DNA of 64,000 nt from Chlorella sorokiniana (GCA_025917655.1 CP084609.1:1302001-1366000), one strand, 5' to 3'. Shown: positions 44,823 to 56,921, counted from the stretch's first letter. The notes: generated from the sequence alone by a model not told the origin. Translations and numbers: made by a program.

Positions 44823-47214
44823 TCAGGGTCCGCCGTTTGCCGCCGCGTCTGGCTCGCGGCACCAGCGCGTGGCGATCCACTTTGTGCCCCGCTCCACAGC
44901 GCACGCCTCATGCAAGCTGCTCTTGTCCTCCTCCCCGCTGGGCAGCCGTGACCTGCGGCGGCGGCGGCAGCGGCGGCGCGTATCGTTGTGCGTGCGTCTG
45001 TCTGTGCTGGCAAGCTGTGTGCGTGCATGCCGCCATGGTTTTCACTGGTTTCGCCGCTGGCAGGGCATGGCAGGCCAGGAAGGGAGCTTCCCGGGTCGGC
45101 TGCAGCCACGGCTGCTGCAGCCGCGGCGGCATGTCCCCCAATCTCACCAGAAGAGCACCGCCCGCCCCTCTTCAGGCTGCACTCGCAGCCCCTCCAGCCG
45201 CCCCCCCGCCCCTCTCCCGAGCGGCCCTGCAGCGCCGCTCTTGGGGGCGCCGCCACCGCCGCCGGCTCGTGTCGCCAGCCGGGCGCCGCCACCGCCGCCG
45301 GCTCGTGTCGCCAGCCGGGCGCCGCCGACTGCAGCGCTCGCTCCAGGGTCAGGCCCGGCGAGCGCGGGAAGTGTGTGTCGCCGCCCGCCGCCACGTCTGA
45401 GAGGTAGGCCATGAAGGTGGCGGCGCGCTTGGCGCAGTCGCCCGCTCGGTTGTCCAGGTGCAGGGCGTAGAACTGTGTGTGTGTTTGGAAGTTGGGTGGG
45501 TGGGCGGGAGGGCAAAACATGAATGGTGGAAGGCGGGACGACGCTCGCGCTTGAAGAAAAGGGTGGCAGGCGACAAGAGGGAGCCCCTCCGGCGGGCCGC
45601 TCAAGCCGCCCCTCAACCCGATGCGCCCTCCGGCGTGCTCCCATGCATACGCAGCGCTGCGCAGCAGGGCTGCACCCCGAGCATTCACACGCGCTCCCCT
45701 TCTGGCAAAGCGAACCCGCCATAACCAAGCATGGTTTTTGTTGAGCCAGGCATGAGCTGTGCTCGGTGGCATCAGCTTAGAAGCCGGCGCGCACCTGTCC
45801 CGGATCGTACCGCACCACCTGCGTGGCTTCTCCCAGCTGCAAAGCGCGCCGCCCCTCCGCCGCGCACGCCCGCACCGCCAGCCCCTCCACCCTTGCATCC
45901 AGGGCGCGTGCGGCGGGGTGCTGGGCTGCGTTGCCGGTGAGGAAGCCGCCCCACGAGGTGCGCAGCGGCGTCTCGTCTCCTGCGGCAGGGAAAGACGCAA
46001 GGAGGGGCCGCAGGGTTGCTGCAGCCGGCGAGAAGCGAGCGGAGTGGCGTGGGCAGAGCTGCGCGGCGCCTGGCGGGCCCCCTGGAGAGCTGCAGGCTTG
46101 TTGGAGCAGGCGGAAGGGCCCTGCTGTCTGCTCCCCCGCTACCATCCACGCTACCAATGCACCTGTTGCACAGCCGCCATCCCCACACTGGCCATTGTCC
46201 CCCCCCGGGCGCTCACCGGCCGACACCTTGGATCGCTTGAGCAGCGGCCCGCCCAGCGCACGCAGCTCGGCGCACTCGCAGCGCGACAGGAAGCGCTCTG
46301 CCAGCAGCAGGCACGGCTCCTCGCTGACCTTGAGCAGCAGCGGGGCCTCACCCAGCACCAGCCCCGGAAGCGGCGACTGCGCGCGGGCGGGGCAGCAGCG
46401 GCGGTTTGTGCACACAGGGCCGGCTGGACGGCAAGAGCACTGCTGTGAAAGGTGGCCCGCATTGTGTTGCCTTTCCACAGCAGCATGCCATGCACGTGCC
46501 GCCGCATGCAGCACCTGCACGTGTACCGCCGCGCCCTCAAACCGCAGGTGAACCTCCAGCACCAGCCGGGCGCCCAGGCACTGCAGCCATCCTCGCCGCC
46601 GCCAAGACCCCGGCCCGCGTGGCTACCCCCTTTGCCCCCAGCAGGGGCAGCGCCGGCAGGCCGGCCTCCGGCGAGCGCTGCGCAAAGGCATGGCGCAGCC
46701 AGCGGCGGCCGGCAGCCAGCTGGCGCGGCCCATCGTCGCACGGCGCAGCGCAGGGGCTGCCGCCGCCTCGCTCCCCTCCTCCCGCTCATCCCCGGAAGCC
46801 CCTCGTAGCCCGCCGGGCAGGGTGCTTGCTCCGCCGCCAGGCAGCGGGCAGACAGCACGAAGTCGCAGCAGACGGCGGCTCCGCCTGCGCCCTCTGGCTC
46901 CGGGCCACCGAGCCACTGCACGATGTGGGGGCCAAGGCACGGTGAAAGTCAGCTGCTGGCCTCTGCACAGCGGCAAAAGAGGCTGCAGCCAGCCAGGGTG
47001 GGTGCCGGTGTTGTAGGTGGGCAGCCACAGACAGTAATGCAGCTTGGGACGGCCCCCTGGGCGCCCCCTGCGAGCTCACCCTGAGGGACACCTCCAGCCC
47101 TGCACCGCTGGACTCGCGCCGCCCCTTGGCTGCCGGAACGCCCGAGCCACCAGGCACCAGCGGTGCTTCTCCAGCAGGCGGGGGCAGGAGGGCGGGCAGC
47201 GCCGCGCGGGGCAT
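44823..47214 (-). CDS. Prolyl 4-hydroxylase (2-oxoglutarate/Fe(II) oxygenase)
   Basis: Hydroxylates proline in secretory-pathway proteins such as hydroxyproline-rich wall glycoproteins. The catalytic part runs from an acceptor at 46376 down to TGA 44823: CLLLAERFLSRCECAELRAL, LLKRSKVSAG, TPLRTSWGGFL, ATQVVRYDPGQ joined to FYALHLDNRAGD (first Fe ligands His-x-Asp), ATFMAYLSDVAAGGDTHFP, LRVQPEEGRAVLFW, and after the last intron (44953-45147) SLHEACAVERGTKWIATRW (second Fe His and the Lys for 2-oxoglutarate). Exon 45148-45472 holds a 36-bp in-frame duplication and is one nt short of its phases. Exons upstream of 46376 (for example RLVLEVHLRFEGAAVHVQ near 46540 and GAGLEVSLR near 47080) do not resemble the family. 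I include them tentatively to the ATG at 47214; they could belong to another gene. Confidence 0.8.
45247..45318. repeat. 36-bp direct duplication inside prolyl 4-hydroxylase exon
   Basis: Two adjacent identical 36-bp copies (45247-45282 and 45283-45318). On the minus strand each encodes 12 residues containing GWRHEPAAVAAP, placed in the loop between the GGDTHFP strand and the LRVQPEEGRAVLFW strand. Confidence 0.9.
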
Positions 47215-48366
47215 GGCGAAGGGGCGGGAGGCGGCCACTGCCGGGCGCAGCTGCCTGTGCCGCTCGCCCGATGCTGGAGGTCTGTCACGGCCAGACACCA
47301 GGTAACGCACCCATCTTCTGCACCCATGGGGGAGCGGGCAGGCTGTGTGCAGCATGGGCCTGAGCTGTATGTCTGCTGATGCAGAGGGGAGGGCTTGACA
47401 GGCAGGCAGGGGAACCGCATCGAGCGCTGGCAGCCCGGCCGTCGTCCAAGGTCGCCATGTCTGCAGCCCCCTTCCCCTGCTGCCTTCCCCGGCTGCCTTG
47501 TTTCGGGGGCCTCCACCTGGCCCTGAATGCTTTTCATTGCCTTTTCTGCGGGCCGCCACGCCCTGGTTGCCTCCCACCTGCGCAGAGCTCCACGCTGCCT
47601 ACACTGGGTTGGCGGGGATCCAGGCTGTTCTTTCCAAATAGGCCCCAGCTGCCACCCTTCAGCTGCTGAGGCAGCAGCATGCCTGACACCCTCCCCCAGC
47701 GCCCTCTCCCGGCTGCTGGGCCGGGGAGGAAAGGGAAGACCCCATGTCTGGCAGACCACTCAACAAGGCAGGGAGCCACAGGGTGGGGCAGCCACAGGGC
47801 ACAGGGCGCCCTGAAGCCAGGAGCTCTAGCGGCGCCACCTTGTGCCAGCGCGGCAGCGTTAGGAAAGGTGCGGTTCATTGTCAACAGGTCAAAACGAGGC
47901 CTTGAGGCAGGTAGAGGCAGTCAGCAGTTTGAGAAGAAAGGAACAAAATGCAAGTTCAGTCAACCAAGTAGCGAGGGGGCAGCCACCGACGACGCGCCCT
48001 TGGGCAGCACCACGGTTTCAGAAACCTGGTCAAGACTGCTCCTCTTCCTAAGCGTTTCGCTTGCGTGCGCCGATGAATCTGGCTGCAGCTGGCTGACAGC
48101 TAGCTGCATGGAGCTGCGGCGGTTCAGCCGTGACTCCAGCGGCCGGCGAGCGCCACCAGGCAGGCGGGCGTCGCGACAGGCGCCCCGGCGTCACGTGGCC
48201 TCCAGCGGCTGTGGGTTGCAGCCAGGCTCGCCCAGCCTTGTGGCGCACTCGAGCTACGGGAGGATGCCACAGCGCAGCCAACGTTTGGGAGTGCAGGGCA
48301 AGCCAGGGCATGAGCGCATGCGCGCAGCGGTGGATGCCGATGCATGGACCAGCAGAGGCAAGGGGC
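47215..48366. other. Region without a supported gene
   Basis: About 1.15 kb. It may include the true 5' end of the prolyl 4-hydroxylase transcript and the 3' end of the next Cys-rich gene, whose last exon could extend to about 48050. Open frames overlap on both strands and match no family I know. Confidence 0.35.
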
Positions 48367-49305
48367 TCAGCGCAGCACACACCCAGCCCGCGATGCAAAC
48401 AGCTGCCCGGCAAGCTGCGCCAAACCAGCCCAGCCCAGATCGGAGCAGCGCACCTCTGGCTGCTCGCCCGCTGGCAGCTGCACGCACTGGCCGCGGTCCA
48501 GGCGCCGCCCTTCCAGGCACGCCTTGCAGCGGCCCAGCGTGGTGCAGCCGTGCCGCAGGTCGCATCCATCCACGGCACACTGCACCGCGGCGCGGGATGG
48601 CCGGCAGGGCACAGGGGGAGGTCACTGGGCGACGACTCGTTGCTGCCGAGCTGCCAAGATGCCACCGGGACGGCTGGTGTGTGCCCGCGAAGCGAGCCGG
48701 CGGCGGCTCACCCTGCGACACCGCCCGTGCGCGTCGGCATACAGCTCGTTTGGTGCCTGGCCTGCCTTGCACCGGGTGCAGCGCCTGAAGTGGTTGCCGC
48801 AGTCGTCGCACAGGGGGTCCACGCACGGGGTGCAGTGCTGCTGTGAGTTGAGGCCGTGCCGTGGAGGGCAGTCGATGCATCGTCCCGTAGCACGATCGCA
48901 GCTAAGGCAGCTAAAGTGGCAGGGCTGCGTGGCAGGTTGAGGGCAGGTTGGTTGTTGGACAGGCACGCTGGCACGGAGAGCAAGCCCGGCAAGCGGGAAG
49001 GAGCGGCGCCGGCAGGAACAGCGGCGGCCGGAATGGCCTGCGGCAGGCTTACGTCCACTGTCGTTTGTCCTTCATCGAGCATGGCTGCAGGGTATGATCG
49101 AGATGCCCCGGTAAGCGAGCGGGTGCCAAATGTCTTGAAACTCAGCCACGGCAAACAAGCAGCAAAATGCACAGACTAGTCGAGTGCGCAAGTCAAAACA
49201 GTTGTTTCCCTGGTCACCTGCGACCGCAGCGCCCTCCACCGCCCAGCTCGCGAGCACGCAAGTCGTTAGGGCTGCCGCAAGTAGGGATATGCCGCTGATA
49301 CTCAT
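48367..49305 (-). CDS. Small secreted Cys-rich (furin-like/EGF-like spacing) protein
   Basis: The ATG at 49305 starts a signal peptide (MSISGISLLAAALTTCVLAS, cleaved near AVEGA). Exons about 48721-48925 and 48470-48590 encode closely spaced CxxC pairs: CHFSCLSCDRATGRCIDC, CTPCVDPLCDDCGNHFRRC, then CAVDGCDLRHGCTTLGRC and CKACLEGRRLDRGQC. The spacing recalls furin-like and growth-factor-receptor Cys-rich repeats, which are extracellular and disulfide-bonded. The signal-peptide exon does not join the first Cys exon in phase as written, so a small exon or a missing base lies between them. The reading frame stops at 48367 if the exon is not spliced further. The function is unknown. Confidence 0.5.
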
Positions 49306-49596
49306 GTTGTGGACATCCAAGTGACATTTGAACGGGTTTACCGGCCCTGTTCTCGAGCCGGGGGTCGCAAGGATCCAGCTCTCCCGCCGCTCTGGCGCCA
49401 GCCTGGCGCAACAAGCACAATGAATCATCTTTGGAAGCCCAGTCTTTTAGGGTTCACAGCCATGGACTCCTCATTACAGCGAAAAAACTCAACCAGGGAG
49501 GGTTGCAAGGAGGTTCAAAGGCTTGACGCCGCGGCACACTAATCGCGCCTGGCCGCTGCCGCCAGTGCTGGGTTAGCCCGTGGCCACCAGCCGGCC

Positions 49597-52500
49597 TCAA
49601 AACAGCTGAACCAAGTCTTGCAGCTGCATGCGGCACAGCGGGCACTTGCCCGCGGCCTGTACCTTGGGCAGGCAGTTGGAGCAGAGGCACATGTGGCCGC
49701 ACGGCACGCACAGCACCCGCCTGCAAGCAGCAGGAGGGAAGAGGCGCAGGGTCAGAAGCTGGTCCAGGGCGGTGGCACTGACAGTGCATCGCAGCAGCAG
49801 CACCGCCTTCGACGCGTGCACGGCTGCCGGTTGGCGACCTTGGCAGCAGCCCTGCCTGCCACGCGGCCTCAACGCAGGCCCAAGGCACCCAAAACCACCA
49901 GCTTGCCTGACGTCCGACATGCACACACAGCACTCGTTGTCGGGGCAGAGGGCATCCAAGGGGCCGGCCTGCGCCGCAGCCCCTGCTGCGCCGTAGGAAG
50001 CAGCGGCGGCGCCGCCGGCGCGACGGAAGGCAGCGCCGCCACCTGCGACAGCAGCGGCAGCTCCGCCAGGTGCCCGTTGGCGGGCAGCAGCGGCTGCAGG
50101 CCCGGCAGCGCCAGCTGCGGCGCGGCGGCAGCGGCGGCCGCCGCTGCCGCAGCCGCTGCGGCCGCCGCGGCCGCCTGCTGCTCGCGCCGTCTGCGCCGCT
50201 GCTGCAGCGCGGCCAGCGCGCCCTCCGCCTCCTCCAGCGCAGCCTCCTGCAGGAACGCGCGCAGCGAGCGCGCCTCCGCCAGTGCCGCCTCCAGCGCCGC
50301 CTCGGCCTCGCCCGCGCGCCGCTGCGCCACGCTGGGCTGCCGCGCCGCCACGGGTGGCTCATCTGAGAACAGATCGTCGGGCAGCGCCGCCGCGGGGTTG
50401 GCCCGCAGCTCCGCGGCCTCCTCCGCCGCGCACGCCTCGTCAAAGCCGGGGCCAGCACGTCGGCGGCGCCGTGGCAGGCCGCCGCGAGCGCCGCGCGGCG
50501 GCGCGGGGGCGCGCTGCAGCTTCCCCAGCAGCTTCTTGCCGTACTTGACAGACACCCCGGCTGCAGGGGGCAGGCGGGGCAGCAGGGAGGGCAGCCAGGT
50601 CGGAACAGGTGCTTCTTGGTGCCGCCCTGTGAGCCACCAGCAGAGCCGGGGCGGTGCCGCAGCGCGGCACGGCATGCACCAGCCAGCCGGCCCCGGGTAG
50701 GACCCTACCACACTGCACAACCCGGCAGCGCAGCTGCAGCCGGGCGCCTGGCCCTGCTGCCATCAGCTGCCCTGGGGCCCTCCTGCCACACACACAAACA
50801 CACACACACACACACCTTCCGCCACCCCCGGCATCTGCTCCTCGATGAGCCCCGCCAGGCGCTGCTGCTGCGCTGGGTCGGCGCCGCAGGCCGCTGCCTC
50901 AGCCAGCAGCGACTCCCACTGCCGCCTGCGCGGGGGAGAGAGACAAGCATGTGGGTGGGTGGGTGTGGATGTTAAGGGAGGAGAGGGACATTGGCTCCAA
51001 GCCCAAGACAACGAAACACACGGCCTTGCATGAGCCGGGGCAGGCAAGGGAGGAGAGCAGGCGTTGCAGGAGGCGAGGCACGGCAGCAAGCGGGGGAGGG
51101 GGTGCCAGCGGCGGCGGCCGCAGACGTGCCTGAGCTCGGCGTTGGGGTCCTCCCTCTCTGCGGGCGCCTCCTCGCTGGGCGGCGACCCAGGGTCTTGAGC
51201 CGCGGGGCGGCCCCCGCCGCCGCAGCAGGCGCTTGAGGCGAGCTGTCGTGCCGGCCGTTGGCGGCGGCGCTGGCGCTGCGCTTGGGCCGCCCCTGCCGCC
51301 GCCGCCGTCGGCGTCGCAGCCGTTTGCGGGTGGTGGGCAGGCCGCCTGGGTCGCCGACATCACCACCGCCTCTGACTGCGGGTGCAGCACGGCGATGAGC
51401 GAGGCGAGCGGGCCGCTGCTGGCGGGGCTCAGCAGCCGGGTGGGCGTCGGCGGCTGCACCTGCTCCTCCTCATCCTGCTGCGGCTGCGCTGCTCGAGGCT
51501 GCTGCTGCTGCTTGGCGCTGCCCTGCGCTCTGCCCTGCTGCGTCCGCGGCCGCTCGGGCCGCTGCCGCCGATTCGCCTCGTCGTGCTGCTGCTGCTGCTG
51601 CTGCTGCTCATGCCGAGGGGGCTGCTGCTGGCCGCCCTGCTGCCGCTCGGCTTCCTGCGCAGATGCCGCCTGCTCCTGCGACGCCTTTCCCTGCTGCGGC
51701 GCCGCCTGCTGCTGCTGCTGCTGCTGCTTGGCCTGCTGGCGCTTCTTCGCCTTCTTGCCGCCGCCACCGCCGCCGCCGCCGCCGCCGACCGAAGACGCCT
51801 CCAGCTCTGCCAGCAGCGCCGCCATTGCCGCATCCGCCTTCTGCTGCTGCCGCCGCAGCTCCTGCTCGCTGGGGGCCCCCGCTGCTGTGCGGCCGCCGCC
51901 GCGCCGCCCGCCGCATTCTTCTGCCGCTCGCGCATGCGCTGCCGCTGCTGCAGGCGGCGCAGCGCCTCCGCCGCCCGCGTGTAGCCTTGCTTGGTGGCGG
52001 CCTGCAGGACGAGCAGGAGGAGGGGGCAAGCGCGTGACAGGCTGGCATTAGCGTTGTTGGGCGGCCGTACCAATCTGGGTAATCTGTGGCGATGCAGCGG
52101 TACGTTGCAGTACCGCACCTCCACCGGGTCGTCCTGGGTCTGGGGGTCCACGTGGAAAGCGTCGGCGCCATGCAGCCCCAGCACTGCGCCCCAGGCAGCC
52201 GAGGAGGGGCGGGAACGCGTCGGCAGCACGCAACCAAGCTCCCCAACACCAGCAGGGGCCCCTGCTGCCGCTGCCCTGCCACCGAGGCTGCAGGCGGTGC
52301 TGCCTGCCGTGTTCCCGCCTGTCGACATTGCCCGCGCTTGCCGTCTGCGGCATGTCCCGGCAAGCACCTCTCCCTGACCGGGACGCGTTCACCTCTGCGG
52401 CCTCCTCGCAGACGGAAGCCGCCCCGGGCAGCGGCACGGCACCCCAACCACAGCTGAACAGCCCCCACCTGCAGCTGAACGGCAACGCGTATCAAATCCC

Positions 52501-53757
52501 CTTCAACCTTTCCCCCTCCGCGCAACCCCCTGCCCGCCCCCGGCCGACGCCGCCCGCCACCCACCCGGGATGCAGTCCAGGGCGTTGAACTGGCCGCAGT
52601 ACCAGATGGGGGTGGCCCCGAACGAGTCGGCGCGGTTGGGGTCAGCCCCCGCCGCCAGCAGCACCTCGGCCACCGCCGCGCGGTCTGCCAGCACCGCCAC
52701 AATCAGCGCCGACTGGCCCCGAACGTCCTGCTGGTCGGGAGGCGCCAGCCTGGCCAAGAAATAGGGGGAGGAGCGGCGTCAGCAGCGCGGCGTGCGGCGC
52801 AGGGAGAGGAGGCCGCCGAGCAGCAGGCGGCCTTGGAGGCGACGGGCGCTCCCGGCCGTGCAGCAGCCGCAGCCGCCCTGGCTGATCGCCGATGCAGGCG
52901 ATCTCCCTGGGAAGGCGGCACGGGGGCTGCTGCGCGTCACCCCCGCCCGCACCTCCAGCAGCGCGCGCACGACGTTGACGTTGCCGCCGCTGGCGGCGTG
53001 CAGCAGGGCGGGCCCCTGGTGCCCGTGCTCGTCGACCGCGTCCAGCGAGGCGCCCAGCGCGAGCAGCGGGCGCAGCACGCCCGCCTTGCCCAGCTGCGCC
53101 GCCAGGATGAGCAGCTGCCCCGCGGCTTCCCCCGGTAGTAGTCGTCGATGTGCTCCTCCAGCTGCGCCGCCGCCCACGCCGCCGCCAACCGGTCGGCGTC
53201 GCCCGCCGCCACGGCGTCCACCAGGCGCGCGCCGCCGCCGTGTTGGCGTCGAAGATCCAGGAGGGCGTGCCGGGCTCGATCTCCGGGTGGTCCTCGTAAC
53301 GGAAGTCGCCTGGAGGCAGCGGGGGCAGCGTGGGTACGGGGAGCAGCGGCAGGCGGCAGGGGCGAGCGAGGCGGGCGGGGGTGCGAGGGGGGTGCGGGGC
53401 GGCAGGCGGCGACCCCCGCACCCTGGTCCAGCAGGTCTGCCACATCCTCGGCCAGCAGGTCCAAGTCCTCAGACCGCAGCCCCACGTTGCGCTTCTTGTT
53501 GCAGTTGGCTGCGGGCGGCAGGGCAAGCGTGCGGCGCGCGTCAGCAGCGAGCAGCGCGATGCGCAACGCCGCACGCCGCAGCCGCCCGGCAGGCGGGGGT
53601 GCAGGCGAAGGCTGCCTGGGGCTGCCCGCGGTGTGCTACTACATTTGCGTTTGATATGCAATCGTTTCACGCTGGCAGCGCGCAAAAAAACTGCTGCTCA
53701 CCGCAGCTGCACCCGCTCCAGCTCCCCCGACGCCTGCCGCCCCCGTGAGCGAGGCAT
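49597..53757 (-). CDS. Ankyrin-repeat RING-finger protein, probable E3 ubiquitin ligase
   Basis: ATG at 53757 (MPRSRGRQASGELERVQL). N-terminal exons give RSEDLDLLAEDVADLLDQG and then ankyrin repeats between about 53280 and 52500: LLILAAQLGKAGVLRPLLAL, GNVNVVRALLEVRA, and SALIVAVLADRAAVAEVLLA with AGADPNRADSFGATPIWY. A middle region has YTRAAEALRRLQQRQRMRER followed by Gly-, Lys- and Gln-rich low complexity (51480-51800). Next come further coiled Ala-rich exons, and finally a C-terminal C3HC4 RING split by an intron: ECCVCMSDV, then VLCVPCGHMCLCSNCLPKVQ and CPLCRMQL, ending at TGA 49597. RING domains recruit E2 enzymes; the ankyrin repeats probably select the substrate. Exon borders in the middle are approximate, and frame changes suggest missing bases. 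Confidence 0.75.
51480..51800 (-). repeat. CAG-rich (poly-Gln) and GGC-rich coding low complexity
   Basis: Several CAG runs of 7-8 units (51580-51608 and 51700-51728, CTG on the plus strand) and a GGC run near 51765-51787 encode Gln-rich and poly-Gly stretches of the ankyrin-RING protein. Confidence 0.85.
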
Positions 53758-54811
53758 GGTCCCTTGTCCCTCTCAAACTCCCGGGGCCTCACACCGCGCC
53801 CTCAACCAACAGCATGCGCCGCAGCGTGTGCAGCCAGGGCGCCTCGGGGACAGCTCTGCAGCGCTGCCCGACTTGTAAATCTGCAAAGAGCAACGGCGTT
53901 TTCAACTTTGCAGCAAACAGCGTTGCCTGAAAAGGGGCATGCCTTTGGAAAGGGGCTCGGTGATCTGAGTGTGTTTAGCGCCCCGTTCGCCATTCCGATT
54001 GACCGCTGCAGTAAAGCACTCTGCATGCATGCCGCCAACTTATTGCGAGCTATGACAGGAACGACATGTTTGCAGGCCTGCACCTATGGGCCCCATTCCC
54101 TCCCAGCTTTGGTTGTATGATTTAAGAAAAGCCCTCGATCTACTTTCGTGCGATGCTGGTGGGCAGATCGCTCCGAGCAGGAGGGTTGTGCCGCTGTGCC
54201 GCCGGCAGGGCGGCACGCAGGCTCCTGCCGCTGGCAGCAATCCTAGACAGCCTGCATTGCTGTGCAACACATCAAGCTGCAGGGCTCTGTACCTGAAAGT
54301 GATTCATGAATTAGTGCTTTGCGTGTTTCTGTGTGCATTTGGCACTGACACCCCACCAAATTTGAAACGCAATTGAACTTTGTGGCAACCGACGTCCGAC
54401 CGTCGCACCGCTGTCCACTTCTGTTATGTGTTCGTCCTTATATTTCCCCATTACTTGGAAATCCTTGTTTGGGAGCGAGACTGAGGGCTAAAGGATGCTG
54501 CTGAGCGTAGCGCGAGACCCTACTCGCCGCCGCTGTGGCGACGTCGGGCGACTCTCTGCAGTCCAGGCTGCGACTTCATGCTGTGCCCAGTGTGGTGCTT
54601 GATTGATGAACACAGGTGCAACGCAAGTTTTAAAGCACGAGTCTTCTGCGAGGCGCGCCCGGGCGCGCCCATTCTATGACGTGTCGCCCCGTGACAGAGA
54701 GGTTTGCCAGCACCAAGGCTGTTGCCTGCTTCTACATTTCGTGCCAAGTGATTCCAGTGCAGCAGAATTCAACTTCCCTTTTAAACCTCGACCCTCTCCA
54801 ACCCTTGCGGA
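53758..54811. other. Divergent spacer, no supported gene
   Basis: About 1.05 kb of low-GC sequence between the ankyrin-RING gene (minus) and the small membrane-protein gene (plus). It should contain both promoters. I found no coding segment. Confidence 0.45.
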
Positions 54812-55233
54812 ATGGCGCGCTCCACGGCCCAGGGCACTGCTATTGTGCTTGCAGCAGCGACAGCACTCACCTTGAGCGGCTACGCCGCTTACAAGTTCGG
54901 CTACAAGAAGCAGCCGCTCCCTCTTTTCAGGTGAGGTTCAAGCCGGCGCTCAGCTGTCCCAGCGGGGCTGGCAGGCTGCTCACGCTGTTAGAGGATGAGC
55001 GCTTCTTGAGCCGGCTTCATGGGGGTGCCCGCAGCTGGGCGGACAGCGTGCTGAACCGCCAGCGTCTGTGCCTAGCAGCAGCAAGGTCGACACAGCGGTC
55101 TGCGTTTGGGGCTCAACTGGTTACCCTGACTCTCCATCCCACCTTTCTGCTGCAGAATATCAAGGTGCCGGACTTTGCAACCCTGAGAAGCAAGCTTCCA
55201 AGCCTGCCCAAGTGGAAGACGGCTGCTGCATGA
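54812..55233 (+). CDS. Small single-helix membrane protein, unrecognised
   Basis: Exon 1 (54812-54930) encodes MARSTAQGTAIVLAAATALT, then LSGYAAYKFGYKKQ: one N-terminal membrane helix followed by a basic stretch. After a GTGAGG intron, exon 2 starts at about 55156 with NIKVPDFATLRSKLPSLPKW and stops at 55233. The total is about 65 residues. As written, the two exons are out of phase by one base (119 nt where 120 is needed), the same defect seen in other genes here. Such short one-helix proteins are common in plastid and mitochondrial membrane complexes, but I cannot assign this one. Confidence 0.45.
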
Positions 55234-55981
55234 GGCGCCTGCCTGAGCCGCGCTGCCTCGGCTGCACACATTTGCCAGACCCATTGGTCCTCTTCCAACC
55301 CTCCAAGTGCATGAGCTGCCGGGGCATGGCGCTTTTAGATTGATTCCTACCTGCCCGGTCACGCAGTATCCCAGGGTTTGAGGGCCTCGCTGCCGCCCAT
55401 TCATGCGCACAGCGGGGCTGCCACCTTAGCGTCCCTTTTTCCGACTGGTCTGTTGTTCTTCCACCAAACCCCATGCCTGATCTTAGTATTGCTCCATTGC
55501 TAGTTTTCACTGCACCGTGCAGTTTGAATGAACGTTACCCTGGGCTTTTATGTGGCCTGCCGATACCCATGCTCTTTTTAGCGTGCGGGCCAGCAAGGGG
55601 ATCCAGCACCAACCCTCCTCTAAAATGCCATTAGCTTCCACCGTGCCTCTGCAGATCAACACTGTAATTGATCTATTCCCTGCTGCTGTTTTGGACTGAA
55701 CAAGGGCAGCGCACAGGCCACTTGGGTGCAGGGTGCTCCTCATCACAGAGCAAGTACACAGGCTCGACAGAGCCGGAGGAAGTTTACATGGGTCACAGCG
55801 CTTGCATCCCTTGGGCAGCGCGCAGGCTGGCGGACGGGATGGAAAGGAGGCAGGAGTGAGGGCAGGCAGAGGGGCAAATGAAGTTCATGCGGGGATGGAG
55901 GAGGCCATCAGGTTCTACCTGACGCCTCAAGATTTATCTCAGGATCATCTCATGAGTCACATTTCCTCTCTGCTGTGTGGC
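55234..55981. other. Convergent 3' spacer
   Basis: About 750 bp between the small membrane-protein stop and the fasciclin gene stop. It should be 3' UTR sequence of both. No coding signal was seen. Confidence 0.4.
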
Positions 55982-56921
55982 TTATGCAAACGGCATGGGC
56001 ACTGCGGCGCGCAGCACATTCACCACCGAGGAGCAGACCATGTTGTTGGCGGAAACAACAATGGCGTCGGGGGTGAGGGAGGAGCCGTCGCTCACGGTGA
56101 TGGCCTCCGTCCCAGCCAGCACCTGAGGCAAACGCACGGAAGAGGGGGAGGTGGCCAGTTAGGGTGGCAGAGGGAGCGTAGAACAACTTTCCTTGCCAGC
56201 AGCCACAAGCGTTGTTGACTGATGCAACCCAACTGCCCAAAGCAAACGGCCACTTGAGCACAAAATCACATGGAGCGTGGCGCCGTTGAGTGTGTCTACC
56301 GCAAGAGCCACGCCGCCGTTTTGCAGATCCTCGGGCAGCAGCTGGGAAGTGCTGGGCACGGTTACCTGGCCCTGCAGGGATGTGATCAGAGGTGTGCACA
56401 CCGCGCCTATAACTCCATGGTCTGCCTCAGCAGCTAACACGGCCGGCGGCACTGCCTGCTTGCATTCACAAGGAGAGCACAAGCCCCCGCCCAGCCCCAG
56501 CCTTGCCTGCGCCACCAGGAAGGTCAGGATCTGCTGAAGCGTCTCCAGGTCACCCAGGTCGACCTGCCCAGGACGCACTGCCAGCCACGCCTCATCGGCA
56601 GGCGCGAAGAGGGTCACGGTGGCCGTGGTGTCGCTCAGCAGCGGCGCCACACCTTCGAGGGGAAACAGCGGACGTTGCAGTGTGAGCACAGGATGCGCTG
56701 CACTTGGCGGCAACTGGTCCGTTGCGGCGGGGCATCGCCGGCCATCGCCATCGCCACGCACCAGCTGTCTCCACCAGCTTCAGCAGGGTGCTCAGGTCGG
56801 GGCTGCGCTGGAGGAAGGCCAGGATGGTGTCGTTGCAGGAGCTGGATGCGGCGGGAGCGATGGACTCGGTGGTCACGGCCTCAAGGATGCCTGGGGCCCC
56901 TGCAGCAGCAGAGGGAGGCAT
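55982..56921 (-). CDS. Fasciclin (FAS1) domain protein
   Basis: Extracellular adhesion-type domain. From the ATG at 56921: SSSCNDTILAFLQRSPDLST, LLKLVETA, then the FAS1 H1 box TATVTLFAPADEAWLAV, LETLQQILTFLVAQ, QVTVPSTSQLLPEDLQNG, VDTLNGATLH, and the last exon VLAGTEAITVSDGSSLTPDA with the H2-like box AIVVSANNMVCSSVVNVLRA, ending at TAA 55982. The intron after FLVAQ has a GC donor (CAG|GCAAGG at 56506). One FAS1 domain fills the protein. No good signal peptide follows the ATG at 56921, so an upstream first exon may be missing from this model. Known family members act in cell adhesion and wall architecture. Confidence 0.75.
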
